From Rhizobium album (GTDB taxonomy: Bacteria; Pseudomonadota; Alphaproteobacteria; Rhizobiales; Rhizobiaceae), in assembly GCF_003122325.1 (NCBI RefSeq), contig NZ_QFBC01000023.1, forward strand, positions 1-64,000: a stretch of DNA of 64,000 bases, written 5' to 3'. The position numbers and the translations under genes are program-made. This document shows positions 47,326-57,457 of this stretch, piece after piece (position 1 is the stretch's first letter; the number at the start of each line of letters is the position of its first letter). The notes below the pieces were generated by a model. That model was not told the origin of the DNA and ran no database searches. It was given only the letters and a program-made list of their open reading frames with translations.

Positions 47326-48504
47326 ATGACAGCGATATCTCTTCAGCGGCTTCGATCGGTCATGCTGCTCACCACCGTCTGCGTGCTGGCGGCGCAGCCA
47401 GCACTCGCGCAGGAAGGTTCGGTGCTGACCTCGTTGCAAAGCCAGATCACAACGGCCGCAAAGGGTTGGGAAACGACCGTCATGGATGCGGCAAAGTCGC
47501 TGTTCTGGATCCTGGCAACGATCGAGATTGGCCTGGCCGCAGTCTGGCTCGCCATCCAAGCCGCATCGCTCGACAGCTGGTTCGCCGAGCTTGTCCGGCG
47601 GATCATGTTCGTCGGCTTCTTCGCTTTCGTGTTGGCACAGGGCCCCACCTTCGCCAAGGCGGTGGTCGACAGCCTATTCCAGATTGGCGCCGGAGGCGGC
47701 ACTGCGTCGCCAGCCGACGTCTTCAATGCCGGGCTCGCGGTTGCAACGAAGATGTCGGAGAAGATTCAGTTCGGTCTATTCGAGGACAATGCGCTGGCGA
47801 TCTCGGCTGCTTTTGCCATGGTCGTCGTAGTCATCTCGTTCTCGCTCGTCGCCGCGATTTTCGTGTCTGTCATGGTGGAAATGTATATCGGACTGCTTGC
47901 CGGTATGATCATGTTGGGGCTTGGCGGCTCGTCCTATACGAAGGACTTTGCGGTCCGATATCTGGTCTACGCATTCTCGGTCGGCATGAAGCTCATGGCA
48001 CTTGTCATGATTTCCCGTATCGGATCGGAAGTGCTGATTGGATTGGCAAACGAACCTGACATCGGGGACCAATTCCAGACGGCACTCGCGATCGCCGGTA
48101 TCGCGGTCGTCGTCTTCATTGTCGCTATCTACGTGCCGAACATCATGCAGGGTGTCGTTCAGGGCGCGTCCGTCTCGGGCGGGATGGAGGCGATCCGGCA
48201 CAGTGGTCAGGCCGCATCATTTGCGACAGGAGCAGGGTTCCTCGCGGCTGGCGCTGCCGGTGCGGGATTTGCGGCGGCTCAAACCGCGCGGGCCGCGGGG
48301 TCATCCGTCGCCGGCGCCACGCTTCGAGGTTTCGGTGCAGGGATCGGCTCGGCAGGAAAAGCGGCGGGCTCGGCTGCCAAGGAGAAGGCCATTGGCTCTC
48401 CCGGCGCCTATGCCGGGTCTATCCTGGGTCTCGCCAATTCCAAGCTCGATCAGGCGCGCAGCGGGCACAGCGGACCAAAACCGCCTCCCGAACGCAAAGA
48501 CTAA
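47326..48504 (+). CDS. trbL: TrbL, conjugal transfer polytopic membrane protein (VirB6 type)
   Basis: This 392-residue protein has a signal-like N-terminus, several transmembrane segments and a Gly/Ala-rich C-terminal tail (GFLAAGAAGAGFAAAQTA). It forms the inner-membrane channel of the mating bridge. Confidence 0.93.
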   Translation: MTAISLQRLRSVMLLTTVCVLAAQPALAQEGSVLTSLQSQITTAAKGWETTVMDAAKSLFWILATIEIGLAAVWLAIQAASLDSWFAELVRRIMFVGFFAFVLAQGPTFAKAVVDSLFQIGAGGGTASPADVFNAGLAVATKMSEKIQFGLFEDNALAISAAFAMVVVVISFSLVAAIFVSVMVEMYIGLLAGMIMLGLGGSSYTKDFAVRYLVYAFSVGMKLMALVMISRIGSEVLIGLANEPDIGDQFQTALAIAGIAVVVFIVAIYVPNIMQGVVQGASVSGGMEAIRHSGQAASFATGAGFLAAGAAGAGFAAAQTARAAGSSVAGATLRGFGAGIGSAGKAAGSAAKEKAIGSPGAYAGSILGLANSKLDQARSGHSGPKPPPERKD

Positions 48505-48528
48505 CCCAAATCAGAAAGTGATCGATCG

Positions 48529-49191
48529 ATGGCAGCGAACCGCGCCCCCGAAAACCCATATCTTGCCGCACGCCAGGAATGGAGCGAGCGATACGGTTCC
48601 TATGTGCAGTCGGCCGCCGCATGGCGGATCGTCGGTATCCTCGGCCTGACTATGGCCGTAATCGGCTTCGGGTACGCGATGTACCTGAGCACCCAAGTGA
48701 GACTGGTTCCTTACATCGTCGAGGTCGACAAACTGGGGACCGCAGTGACCGCCGGTTACCCTCAACAGATCGAATATGCCGACGTTCGGGTGGTGCGCGC
48801 CACGCTCGGTAATTTCGTCACGAGCTTCCGTTCGATCACACCGGATGCCGTGGTGCAGAAACAATATATCGATCGAACCTACGCACTCCTTAGGACGTCT
48901 GATCCATCGACCGAGAAGATCAACGCCTGGTTCCGCGGCAATTCACCATTCGAGAAGGCGAAATCGTCGACTGTCGCCATCGAGGTGAACAACATCGTGG
49001 CGCTGTCGAACCAGACCTATCAGATCGACTGGACCGAATACGAAAGGGACCGGAAGGGCAAGGAAACCGGCACGCGCCGGTTCCGCGGGATCGCAACGGT
49101 TACGCTCACCGCGCCGCAGGACGAGGCCACCATCCGCCTCAATCCGATCGGCCTCTATGTCCGGGATTTTGACTGGACGGCACAGCTTTAA
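48529..49191 (+). CDS. trbF: TrbF, conjugal transfer protein (VirB8 type)
   Basis: This 220-residue protein has one N-terminal transmembrane helix and a periplasmic VirB8-like domain. The N-terminal [15 protein letters not shown] is typical. It nucleates assembly of the outer complex. Confidence 0.94.
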   Translation: MAANRAPENPYLAARQEWSERYGSYVQSAAAWRIVGILGLTMAVIGFGYAMYLSTQVRLVPYIVEVDKLGTAVTAGYPQQIEYADVRVVRATLGNFVTSFRSITPDAVVQKQYIDRTYALLRTSDPSTEKINAWFRGNSPFEKAKSSTVAIEVNNIVALSNQTYQIDWTEYERDRKGKETGTRRFRGIATVTLTAPQDEATIRLNPIGLYVRDFDWTAQL

Positions 49192-49208
49192 GGGCAGGGA
49201 ATTTCTCA

Positions 49209-50021
49209 ATGCACAGAACAGGATTGATCGCAGCCGCCGGCTGCCTGGCCGGGCTCGCCTTTGCGAGCGCGGCCCAGGCGCAGAGCATGACTTACAACGA
49301 GGTGAAGGGTACGAACATTTCCCGGAAGTGGCGCGGTACGCCGGGGCTGGTGACAACCGGTCCTGATGGCAAGGTCATTTTCCTCTTCGGCGAGACTCAG
49401 CCGTCGGTCGTCTGCTCACCGCTACAGGTCTGCGATATCGAGCTCCAGGGCGGCGAGATCGTGCGCGATGTTCTGGTCGGCGATACCGTGCGCTGGAAGG
49501 TCGAGCCCGCAACCTCCGGCGCGACGGGCGGGCAGGCAATCCATCTGATCGTCAAACCGTCTGAGCCGGGCCTTGTCACCTCGATGGTCGTCACGACGTC
49601 GCGGCGTACCTATCACATCCAGCTCAAGTCCCATCCAAGCCAGTATATGGCCCGCGTCGGGTTCGAATACCCCGAGGACGTCTCGACCAAGCTCGCCGAT
49701 ATCAATTCCCGGCTAGAGTCCGGCGGGATACCCGGCACGGCGCCCGACAAACTGAACTTCTCCTACTCGGTAAGCGGAAGAGCGTCATGGAAGCCGAAAC
49801 GTGTCTATTCGGATGGCCTGAAAACCTACATTCAATTCTCGAAATCAGTCTCGAGCCAGGATGCACCGGTGCTCTTCGTCGTCTCTGGCGGCCAGAACCG
49901 CATCGTCAATTACCGGATGAAGAACGACATGATGATCGTCGACTACGCGGTCGACAAGGCGATCCTCGTCTCCGGCGTCGGCTGGCGCCAGCAGAAAATC
50001 ACCATCCGGCGGGGAGGCTGA
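49209..50021 (+). CDS. trbG: TrbG, conjugal transfer protein (VirB9 type)
   Basis: This 270-residue periplasmic protein has a signal peptide (cleavage near AAQAQSM) and a VirB9-like C-terminal domain ([15 protein letters not shown]). It is a component of the outer core complex. It starts 17 bp after trbF. Confidence 0.94.
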   Translation: MHRTGLIAAAGCLAGLAFASAAQAQSMTYNEVKGTNISRKWRGTPGLVTTGPDGKVIFLFGETQPSVVCSPLQVCDIELQGGEIVRDVLVGDTVRWKVEPATSGATGGQAIHLIVKPSEPGLVTSMVVTTSRRTYHIQLKSHPSQYMARVGFEYPEDVSTKLADINSRLESGGIPGTAPDKLNFSYSVSGRASWKPKRVYSDGLKTYIQFSKSVSSQDAPVLFVVSGGQNRIVNYRMKNDMMIVDYAVDKAILVSGVGWRQQKITIRRGG

Positions 50022-50024
50022 ACC

Positions 50025-50462
50025 ATGCGCAAGCTTCTCGTCATGATCATCACCGCCTCCCTGCTTTCAGGCTGCCAGACAGCCGAGGATGGATTGACCA
50101 CCAGTTCAACCCCGGTTGCCGTCACCGGCCCCGCCGCAAGCGCCATCGCCGGCGACATGGCGAGCCGGCTTGCCGAGCAGATCGGTCCGGCAGGCACGAC
50201 GACGCTCAAAATGGAAAAGGACACGTCAGATTTCGCGGCGGCGCTCGAGGCGGCGCTGAAAGGATGGGGCTACACGGTCATCACCGACGGCAAGGTTGCC
50301 AAGGATGTCAAACCAGTCGAGCTCGCCTATTCGGTCGATGGCGTCGACGGTCAGTTGCTTGCGCGGCTCTCGACGCCGTCTATTGCCCTCGGCCGGGCGT
50401 ACACCGCGACGGCGGACGGCGCCACGCCGGCAAGCCCGCTCTCCATCATGCAGCGCAACTGA
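50025..50462 (+). CDS. trbH: TrbH, conjugal transfer lipoprotein
   Basis: This 145-residue lipoprotein has signal [17 protein letters not shown], with lipobox LLSGC. It is the outer-membrane-anchored small subunit of the core complex, in the usual position between trbG and trbI. Confidence 0.93.
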   Translation: MRKLLVMIITASLLSGCQTAEDGLTTSSTPVAVTGPAASAIAGDMASRLAEQIGPAGTTTLKMEKDTSDFAAALEAALKGWGYTVITDGKVAKDVKPVELAYSVDGVDGQLLARLSTPSIALGRAYTATADGATPASPLSIMQRN

Positions 50463-50474
50463 GGGGAGGTGAGA

Positions 50475-51776
50475 ATGGTCCAATCGCTCCAGCTCGGCGC
50501 CTCCAATCAGGCTGACGATCAGAAAAGCATGCGCCGCCTCAATCGGCTGCCGATCATCATCGCCATCGTCATCATCGCACTGTTCGTCGGCGTGGTCGTG
50601 ATCGGCCTGTCGTGGCGAGGGCTCCCCTTTAATCGCAACAACGATATCGACAGCGCCTCGAATACGCCGGCAACGAACTTCGGAGACCAACTCAAGCGCG
50701 GCGTCACCGACGGCATCATCGGCGAGCCGGTGGACCGCGAGGTGTTCCAACCGACGCCGACCGTCGAGCAGAAGGTTGAGAAGGAAACACCTGTTGTCGA
50801 CCGCCGGCCGACGGAAAGAGAACAACGACGCCCGAAGCTCGAATCCGAAGAGGAATGGAGAGCCCGTCTGAAGCGTGAGCAGGATGAGCAATATATCCGC
50901 GAGGCGCAGCGCCAGCGCATGGCCCGGCTGCAGGCGCGGGCAACGGCTTTGGACTCGCCATTGAAGGTGGATATTTCCGACGTCGAGAAGGCTGCCAACA
51001 ATTCCGCAGACATGGGCCGGCAGACGGCGACTGCAACAGCCAACAATGCCTCGGACCTCTACGCCGCTGCCATGAAATCAGGCCTGATGGGCCAGAACGT
51101 CGATCCGAATACCCAGACCTCGAAGGAGGATTTCTTCAACCAGGACATCAAGGACCTCGGCTATCTGCCGAACAAGGTCGCACCCCAGTTTTCGCCTTAC
51201 GAGCTGAAACGCGGCTCGGTTATTCCCGCCACATTGATCACCGGTCTCAATTCCGACCTTCCTGGACGCATCAGCGCCCAGGTCAGCCAGAACGTCTATG
51301 ACAGCGCGACCGGCTATCGGCTGCTTATTCCGCAGGGCGCAAAGCTGTTTGGCCGCTACGATTCCAAGGTGTCGTTCGGCCAGGAGCGGGTCCTCGTCGT
51401 CTGGACGGACCTCATCTTTCCGAATGGATCGACCCTGCAGATCGGCGGCATGGCCGGAACGGATGCCGAAGGCTATGGCGGCTTCAAGGACAAGGTCGAT
51501 CGCCATCTCTGGCGCACCTGGGGTTCGGCAGCACTCGTCGCGCTGATCGGAACCGGAATCGACATGTCGATGCCGGAGAGTTCGACGCTGGCGACGCAAG
51601 ACACGGCGTCGGATGCAGCCAGGCGGAATTTTGCGGAAAGCTTCGGCCGCGTCGCCGAGCAGACAATCTCGAAGAACCTGAATGTGCAGCCGACGATCCA
51701 GATCCGGCCCGGCTACAAGTTCAATGTGCTCGTCGACCAGGACATAATTTTTCCGTCGGCTTACCGCATAAACTAA
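50475..51776 (+). CDS. trbI: TrbI, conjugal transfer protein (VirB10 type)
   Basis: This 433-residue protein has a single N-terminal helix, a Pro/Glu/Arg-rich stretch and a C-terminal VirB10 beta-barrel domain (LKRGSVIPATLITGLNSDL). It spans the envelope and links inner and outer complexes. I start at ATG 50475 with GAGGGGAGG directly upstream. It is the last trb gene of the operon. Confidence 0.94.
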   Translation: MVQSLQLGASNQADDQKSMRRLNRLPIIIAIVIIALFVGVVVIGLSWRGLPFNRNNDIDSASNTPATNFGDQLKRGVTDGIIGEPVDREVFQPTPTVEQKVEKETPVVDRRPTEREQRRPKLESEEEWRARLKREQDEQYIREAQRQRMARLQARATALDSPLKVDISDVEKAANNSADMGRQTATATANNASDLYAAAMKSGLMGQNVDPNTQTSKEDFFNQDIKDLGYLPNKVAPQFSPYELKRGSVIPATLITGLNSDLPGRISAQVSQNVYDSATGYRLLIPQGAKLFGRYDSKVSFGQERVLVVWTDLIFPNGSTLQIGGMAGTDAEGYGGFKDKVDRHLWRTWGSAALVALIGTGIDMSMPESSTLATQDTASDAARRNFAESFGRVAEQTISKNLNVQPTIQIRPGYKFNVLVDQDIIFPSAYRIN

Positions 51777-51874
51777 AGGAGACGCCAAGTCCGCAGGGGA
51801 TGCAAATCTGCGAGTTGCGCTGGCTGAAGAAATGGTGCCGGATGATCCTACTCAACGCCAGAAAAGGATAGGCG

Positions 51875-52096
51875 ATGACAGAAATGGATTTTGGCGATTT
51901 TCCCGATGACGACCCGGACCTTCTCGAAAACACCGCTTTGCCGAAGCAGTTTATTTCGCGCCTTCGAAAGGCGTTTTACACCCGGCTTTCGGATTTCGAC
52001 GACATGGATGATATCCAGATGCTACGCGAACCGGGAATTAACTGGCGCATCATCAAAGCCGTCAGATCTGAGCGGGTACGTATCGACGCCAAGTAA
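51875..52096 (+). CDS. Small hypothetical protein after trbI
   Basis: This 73-residue acidic protein (MTEMDFGDFPDDDPDLLEN...) is preceded by AAAAGGATAGGCG. It is in the right position to be a last member of the trb operon or a short regulator upstream of traR. The family is not recognised. Confidence 0.5.
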   Translation: MTEMDFGDFPDDDPDLLENTALPKQFISRLRKAFYTRLSDFDDMDDIQMLREPGINWRIIKAVRSERVRIDAK

Positions 52097-53507
<1,411 letters not shown>

Positions 53508-53651
53508 CCGCTTTTCCTCGAAACTCATTCCTTCACCACTTGAAACGATGCTTTGGTGCTGCACTGCGCGGCCCGCGTTACACCCTATCATACGATCAAC
53601 ATTGCGAGTCAGTCGAAGATCGCTTGCCGCCCAATATCATAGGCCACGTCG

Positions 53652-53688
53652 AATCGGAACTATAGTTCCTAGAACAATAGTTCCGATT
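53652..53688. promoter_or_regulatory. 37-bp dyad operator between traM and the HTH gene
   Basis: The stretch is nearly self-complementary as a whole: only 5 of 37 positions differ from its reverse complement. It contains a perfect 14-bp palindrome GGAACTATAGTTCC (53656-53669) and a related copy AGAACAATAGTTCC (53671-53684), spaced 15 bp start to start. This is typical of paired sites for small HTH autorepressors or C-proteins. Confidence 0.7.
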
Positions 53689-53705
53689 CAGGTTCGGCTG
53701 ACGTC

Positions 53706-53918
53706 ATGGATCTCAACGAGGTCATGGCGGCCAACTTGCGTCGAATACGTCATGGCAAGAAACTGACGCAGGAGGAACTTGCGCACCGCACGGGCCTGAG
53801 CGCACGCCATATCGGTGCCATCGAACGCGCAGAGATGTCTGCAACCCTCACGGTTCTTGGCCAGATTTCAGAAGCACTGGGCGTCGAACCCGCCGTGCTT
53901 GTGACCAAATCGAACTGA
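53706..53918 (+). CDS. Small XRE-family HTH regulator
   Basis: This 70-residue protein (MDLNEVMAANLRRIRHGKKLTQEELAHRTGLSARHIGAIERAEM...) is a canonical XRE/434-type helix-turn-helix. It lies 17 bp after the 37-bp operator and divergent from traM. It probably represses itself and may also repress traM. It resembles controller proteins, but no restriction gene adjoins it. Confidence 0.85.
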   Translation: MDLNEVMAANLRRIRHGKKLTQEELAHRTGLSARHIGAIERAEMSATLTVLGQISEALGVEPAVLVTKSN

Positions 53919-54061
53919 TCTGCAATCGCGCCCGACTGGATTTTAGTGTTCGGAGGCGGATTCCGCTTCGAAGCCAATGCGCATCGACTAGTTGGGACAG
54001 CTCGACCACTGAGATCCAACAGGGGTCAAGCCTTTACACGAGCGGCGGGCCGCATTATATA

Positions 54062-54077
54062 TTCTCCACAAGGAGAA
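54062..54077 (+). promoter_or_regulatory. Inverted repeat covering the DUF433 ribosome site
   Basis: TTCTCC (54062-54067) and GGAGAA (54072-54077) flank ACAA. The right arm contains the AGGAG used by the ATG at 54083. It could hide the ribosome site in mRNA or be an operator for antitoxin autorepression. Confidence 0.5.
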
Positions 54078-54082
54078 TGATT

Positions 54083-54715
54083 ATGGCCAGTACGTCACAC
54101 GCCTACACGCCCGCCGAGGCGGCGGCTGTCAGCGAGATCGCTGTGAAATCGGTCCACAATGCGATCGACAAGCGCATCATCGAGACTCATCTCGTTGGTA
54201 GCAGGGGTCGAGCGCTCACCGATGAGGATCTGCTTCGGTTGAAGCTCTGGTATGGCGTCGGATCGATCTTGTCTGCCGAGCGCCGCAAACGCTTGTTCGA
54301 TACGATCGACCAGAACCCCGATGCCGAAACCGTGAGAGCAGACGACTATCTCATTATCGACGTCGCGCGGGCACGGGAGCAACTGGCCGCGCGGGCCGAG
54401 GCGCTTCGAGAAGCCGAACGAATGATTGAAAGCGTGAAAGGGATCGTGGGTGGCGAGCCGGTTTTCAAGCGAACCCGTGTTCCCGTGCGAACGATTGCCG
54501 CGATGAAGACCCAAGGCGCAAATACAGCGGAAATCGTTGAGGGCTATCCTTCGCTCACCGAGCGCATGGTGGAACTTGCCGAGATCTGGGTTGCGGCCCA
54601 TCCCGCCAGAGGACGTCCGCGGAAGCTTTCGGAGCAGGGCCTGAAGGTGAAATCCGTGAAGCGCCTGGTCCTTCGGAACGAGAACGTCCCCAAGACGTCT
54701 GGCTCGACCTCGTGA
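54083..54715 (+). CDS. DUF433 antitoxin-like protein
   Basis: This 210-residue protein carries an HTH-like start (AYTPAEAAAVSEIAVKSVHNAIDKRI) and a C-terminal DUF433 domain (GIVGGEPVFKRTRVPVRTIAAMK, SLTERMVELAEIWVAAHP). It is the antitoxin half of a DUF433/DUF5615 (PIN-like) pair. It overlaps the toxin gene by 4 bp. Confidence 0.85.
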   Translation: MASTSHAYTPAEAAAVSEIAVKSVHNAIDKRIIETHLVGSRGRALTDEDLLRLKLWYGVGSILSAERRKRLFDTIDQNPDAETVRADDYLIIDVARAREQLAARAEALREAERMIESVKGIVGGEPVFKRTRVPVRTIAAMKTQGANTAEIVEGYPSLTERMVELAEIWVAAHPARGRPRKLSEQGLKVKSVKRLVLRNENVPKTSGSTS

Positions 54716-55089
54716 AGTTTCTCATCGATGAATGCCTTCACACGTCTCTCGTGGCCGTGGCTCGAGAGCGCGGCCACGATTGTTTCCATGTGAATTGGCT
54801 GGGACTGAGCGGCGAGACCGATTGGGACCTGATGCCTCGGATCATCGAGGAAGATTTCACTTTCGTGACGAACAACGCCCGCGACTTCCGGAAGCTCTAT
54901 GCCAAAGAAGAGCTGCATGCGGGACTGGTGATTATCGTCCCGCAGGTGCTGCCTGTTCTGCAACGGGAATTGTTTGCCCTCATATTACAGGATCTGGCGG
55001 ACACGCAGGACATGGTCAACGAAGTCATCGAAGTGACCCTCGATGGCGAGGATGCTGTTCTCACGCGCTATTCGCTTCCGGAGGCGTAG
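54712..55089 (+). CDS. DUF5615 PIN-like toxin
   Basis: This 125-residue protein begins MKFLIDECLHTSLVAVARERGHD and includes VTNNARDFRKLY, the DUF5615 PIN-like pattern with conserved acidic residues. It is presumably an RNase toxin stabilising the plasmid. The GTG start overlaps the antitoxin stop. Confidence 0.85.
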   Translation: MKFLIDECLHTSLVAVARERGHDCFHVNWLGLSGETDWDLMPRIIEEDFTFVTNNARDFRKLYAKEELHAGLVIIVPQVLPVLQRELFALILQDLADTQDMVNEVIEVTLDGEDAVLTRYSLPEA

Positions 55090-55105
55090 CGGCCTTCATT
55101 TGGCA

Positions 55106-55720
55106 TCATTTGCTCCCAATCCTCGACAGGTCGATCCGCATCTCCGCTGATCCGACGCTTTCGCCTTTCTCGATGCTTTCAGCGTCTGTATCCGTAGGCG
55201 GTACGTCGACGGTGGCCTTGTCCTGGCTGGCACGCAACGTACCGTCGATAGTGACGCTTTGTCCGGGATCGTCCGACTGGAAGACGCTCACGCCCTCGAA
55301 CTCACCGGTCTTCCAGGTGTAGAGGGCGTCCTCGAAAATCTGCGGAAAGACGTCGTCGCCCTTCGGATTGCCGTACCACTTGGCAACAATCCTCAGCACC
55401 TTGGCAAACATGGCCGTCCCCTTGCGGAGGTTTTCGCAAGCATCGACCAGATCGGGCTTCAGTTCGGACGCATCCTTGATGCCGACACCCGCCGGAAACT
55501 GTGTCAGGCCGACGCGAACCACGGCGTGGCCGACATATTGCCGGACGATCGCCATCGCCTCGTCCGGCGTCGTCGCTTTCGGGATGAGTATCAATCGGCC
55601 ACCGGATTTGACCGTGACGGCAAGCGGATCGTTCGCGCCCGCGGCGGACACGAACTGCTCGACGATCGCCGGTTTCAGCGAGGGGGCCGCGCATTGTTGG
55701 ATCAGGGCAGCGTCGAGCAT
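55106..55720 (-). CDS. traH: TraH, conjugal transfer protein
   Basis: This 204-residue protein of the rhizobial TraH type begins MLDAALIQQCAAPSLKPAIVEQFVSAAG. It is downstream of traB in the conserved traA-F-B-H order. It is dispensable in some Ti systems, and its exact role is not settled. Confidence 0.88.
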   Translation of the reverse strand: MLDAALIQQCAAPSLKPAIVEQFVSAAGANDPLAVTVKSGGRLILIPKATTPDEAMAIVRQYVGHAVVRVGLTQFPAGVGIKDASELKPDLVDACENLRKGTAMFAKVLRIVAKWYGNPKGDDVFPQIFEDALYTWKTGEFEGVSVFQSDDPGQSVTIDGTLRASQDKATVDVPPTDTDAESIEKGESVGSAEMRIDLSRIGSK

Positions 55721-55737
55721 GAGGGGCTCCTTGGCAT

Positions 55738-56901
55738 TCAGGTGTTGAAGGAAAGGACGAGGGATTTGGCGAACAGGCGCGCCCAGGCTTCAACGCTGAC
55801 GCGCTGGATGGCGACGATGGATGTCCCTTTGGTCCACCAGCCGTTGCCGACGGCGACGATGACGTCCGGATCGTGGAGCATGGATTGGAGAACGGGCCAG
55901 ACGATGAGCTGCTCGTAGCAGATCAGCGGCGCGATCCGGCTGTCGGCAACGGCTGCGACCGGGTTTTCGAAGAAGTGCGCCCGCGCCCCGCCGCTTGCCC
56001 CTAGCACGGAGCGCCACGGCTGCCACATCGAACCTGGGACCGGCATCCGCTCGCGGTAGACGATTTGGGCGCCGGCGCCCGAGATGGCGATGAGCACATT
56101 ATCGTATCCGCCTGCATCGACGTCCGCAGCACCGGCGATGACGGTGGTGTCAGTTCCCTGTAGTGCTCGCACCCAGAGCCGCTCGACGGTTGGTGTCCAG
56201 AAACCCAGCGCGCTCTCGGGAAGAACAATGGTGCGGGCGCCGCCGGATGCCCGATCCTTCACCGTGACAATCAAATCACGGTGGCGCTCAATGCTGGCGT
56301 CGCGGCCCAGCGATGCTCCCATTTCGAGATCGACCCCTTGCCAGGATTCCGGTAGGTTCGGGTCGTCCCAGGTTGCGGCGGAGCAGATCCAAAAGCCTGC
56401 CAGGACAATCGCGACAGCTGGCCACATGCGGGTTACGAGGCCTATTAGGCCGGCTGTCGCGGCAACCAGCCCCCACCATCCCCACCCTGGAAACAGTACG
56501 CCAGCGGCGGTGATCGGATGCGCCCAGCCGGTGATGCCGAATGGCGGAATGGCCATCAGACCCGCTGCCAGAAGATAGCGACACGGACGAGCACCCTTCC
56601 TCTTCGTCCAGAGGACGGTGTGCACGATGACGAAGCCGGCGGACGCACAGAGCAAGAGCAATAATCCAGGCCAGAGGTCCGAGGAATAGAAGTTGGCAAC
56701 GCCCTGCGGCAATCCCCGGGATGCGGCCAGGAAATAGCCGGTCGAGACAAACGCGGACATCGCTCTCGTTCGCGCAAGCGCCCAGAGAACCGGAAACGCG
56801 AACGCGAGCGGAAGGAGAAGGACATGGCCACTCCATCCCACCGTCCCGGCGACGATTGAAACAGCAATCAATGCGGTTGGCTGGAGCTGCTCACGGCGCA
56901 T
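55738..56901 (-). CDS. traB: TraB, conjugal transfer protein (nitrilase-like, Lnt-like)
   Basis: This 387-residue protein has several N-terminal hydrophobic segments and a C-terminal nitrilase/apolipoprotein N-acyltransferase-like domain ([12 protein letters not shown] with catalytic Glu; [12 protein letters not shown] with Cys). It enhances transfer in Ti plasmids. I start at ATG 56901, overlapping the traF stop by 11 bp; the open frame runs to 57003. Confidence 0.9.
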   Translation of the reverse strand: MRREQLQPTALIAVSIVAGTVGWSGHVLLLPLAFAFPVLWALARTRAMSAFVSTGYFLAASRGLPQGVANFYSSDLWPGLLLLLCASAGFVIVHTVLWTKRKGARPCRYLLAAGLMAIPPFGITGWAHPITAAGVLFPGWGWWGLVAATAGLIGLVTRMWPAVAIVLAGFWICSAATWDDPNLPESWQGVDLEMGASLGRDASIERHRDLIVTVKDRASGGARTIVLPESALGFWTPTVERLWVRALQGTDTTVIAGAADVDAGGYDNVLIAISGAGAQIVYRERMPVPGSMWQPWRSVLGASGGARAHFFENPVAAVADSRIAPLICYEQLIVWPVLQSMLHDPDVIVAVGNGWWTKGTSIVAIQRVSVEAWARLFAKSLVLSFNT

Positions 56902-57457
56902 AGGTGAGCACCTGTTGTGCCAGGCCGAGAATGCCGGATGCGGGCAGGGGGCCGAAATAGCGGGAGTCATAGGAGCCCCGGAACGGTGAGTGGAGAAAGA
57001 CACTCTCCTCCGGCACGATGCCGCCGCGATAAGGCTTCATCGGCCGACCCTTGCCGTCCCGCTCAGCCAGAGCGGAAAATGCGACCCGGCGCCCGTCGAT
57101 CGTTACGCCAGCGCCGATTTCGACTTGTTGCCCGGCGACGGCGATGACCGTCTTGATGAGCGGCGCGACCGCGCTCGGGCAGGTTCCCGATCGGAGATAG
57201 CCACGCTCTCGCGCCTCGCGCATGACAGGCATTTGCGGAGGGCAAATGAAGACGAGGTCGCCCGCCGATGCCGAACGATCGAGCGCGACGATACGCCAGA
57301 GGCCGAGGGGTTCGCTCGGAGTCAGGTTGATGCGGTAGCCGCCGATGATGGCCGCAGCAACGCTGCCCCCAACGATGAATGCCGCCACCAACAAGAGAGC
57401 GACAGCATTCGATCGTTGCGCACCTCCCATCCGACGTGCAGAGACTTGCGCCGTCAT
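56891..57457 (-). CDS. traF: TraF, conjugal pilin-processing peptidase
   Basis: This 188-residue S26-type peptidase has an N-terminal anchor, catalytic Ser in [11 protein letters not shown] and catalytic Lys in [12 protein letters not shown]. In RP4/pTi systems it matures and cyclises TrbC pilin. Its ATG overlaps the traA stop. Confidence 0.92.
   Translation of the reverse strand: MTAQVSARRMGGAQRSNAVALLLVAAFIVGGSVAAAIIGGYRINLTPSEPLGLWRIVALDRSASAGDLVFICPPQMPVMREARERGYLRSGTCPSAVAPLIKTVIAVAGQQVEIGAGVTIDGRRVAFSALAERDGKGRPMKPYRGGIVPEESVFLHSPFRGSYDSRYFGPLPASGILGLAQQVLTYAP

Noticed and set aside
53706-53918. Treating the small HTH protein as a controller of a restriction system
   Set aside because: No methyltransferase or endonuclease gene adjoins it; the local R-M pair is 32 kb away.
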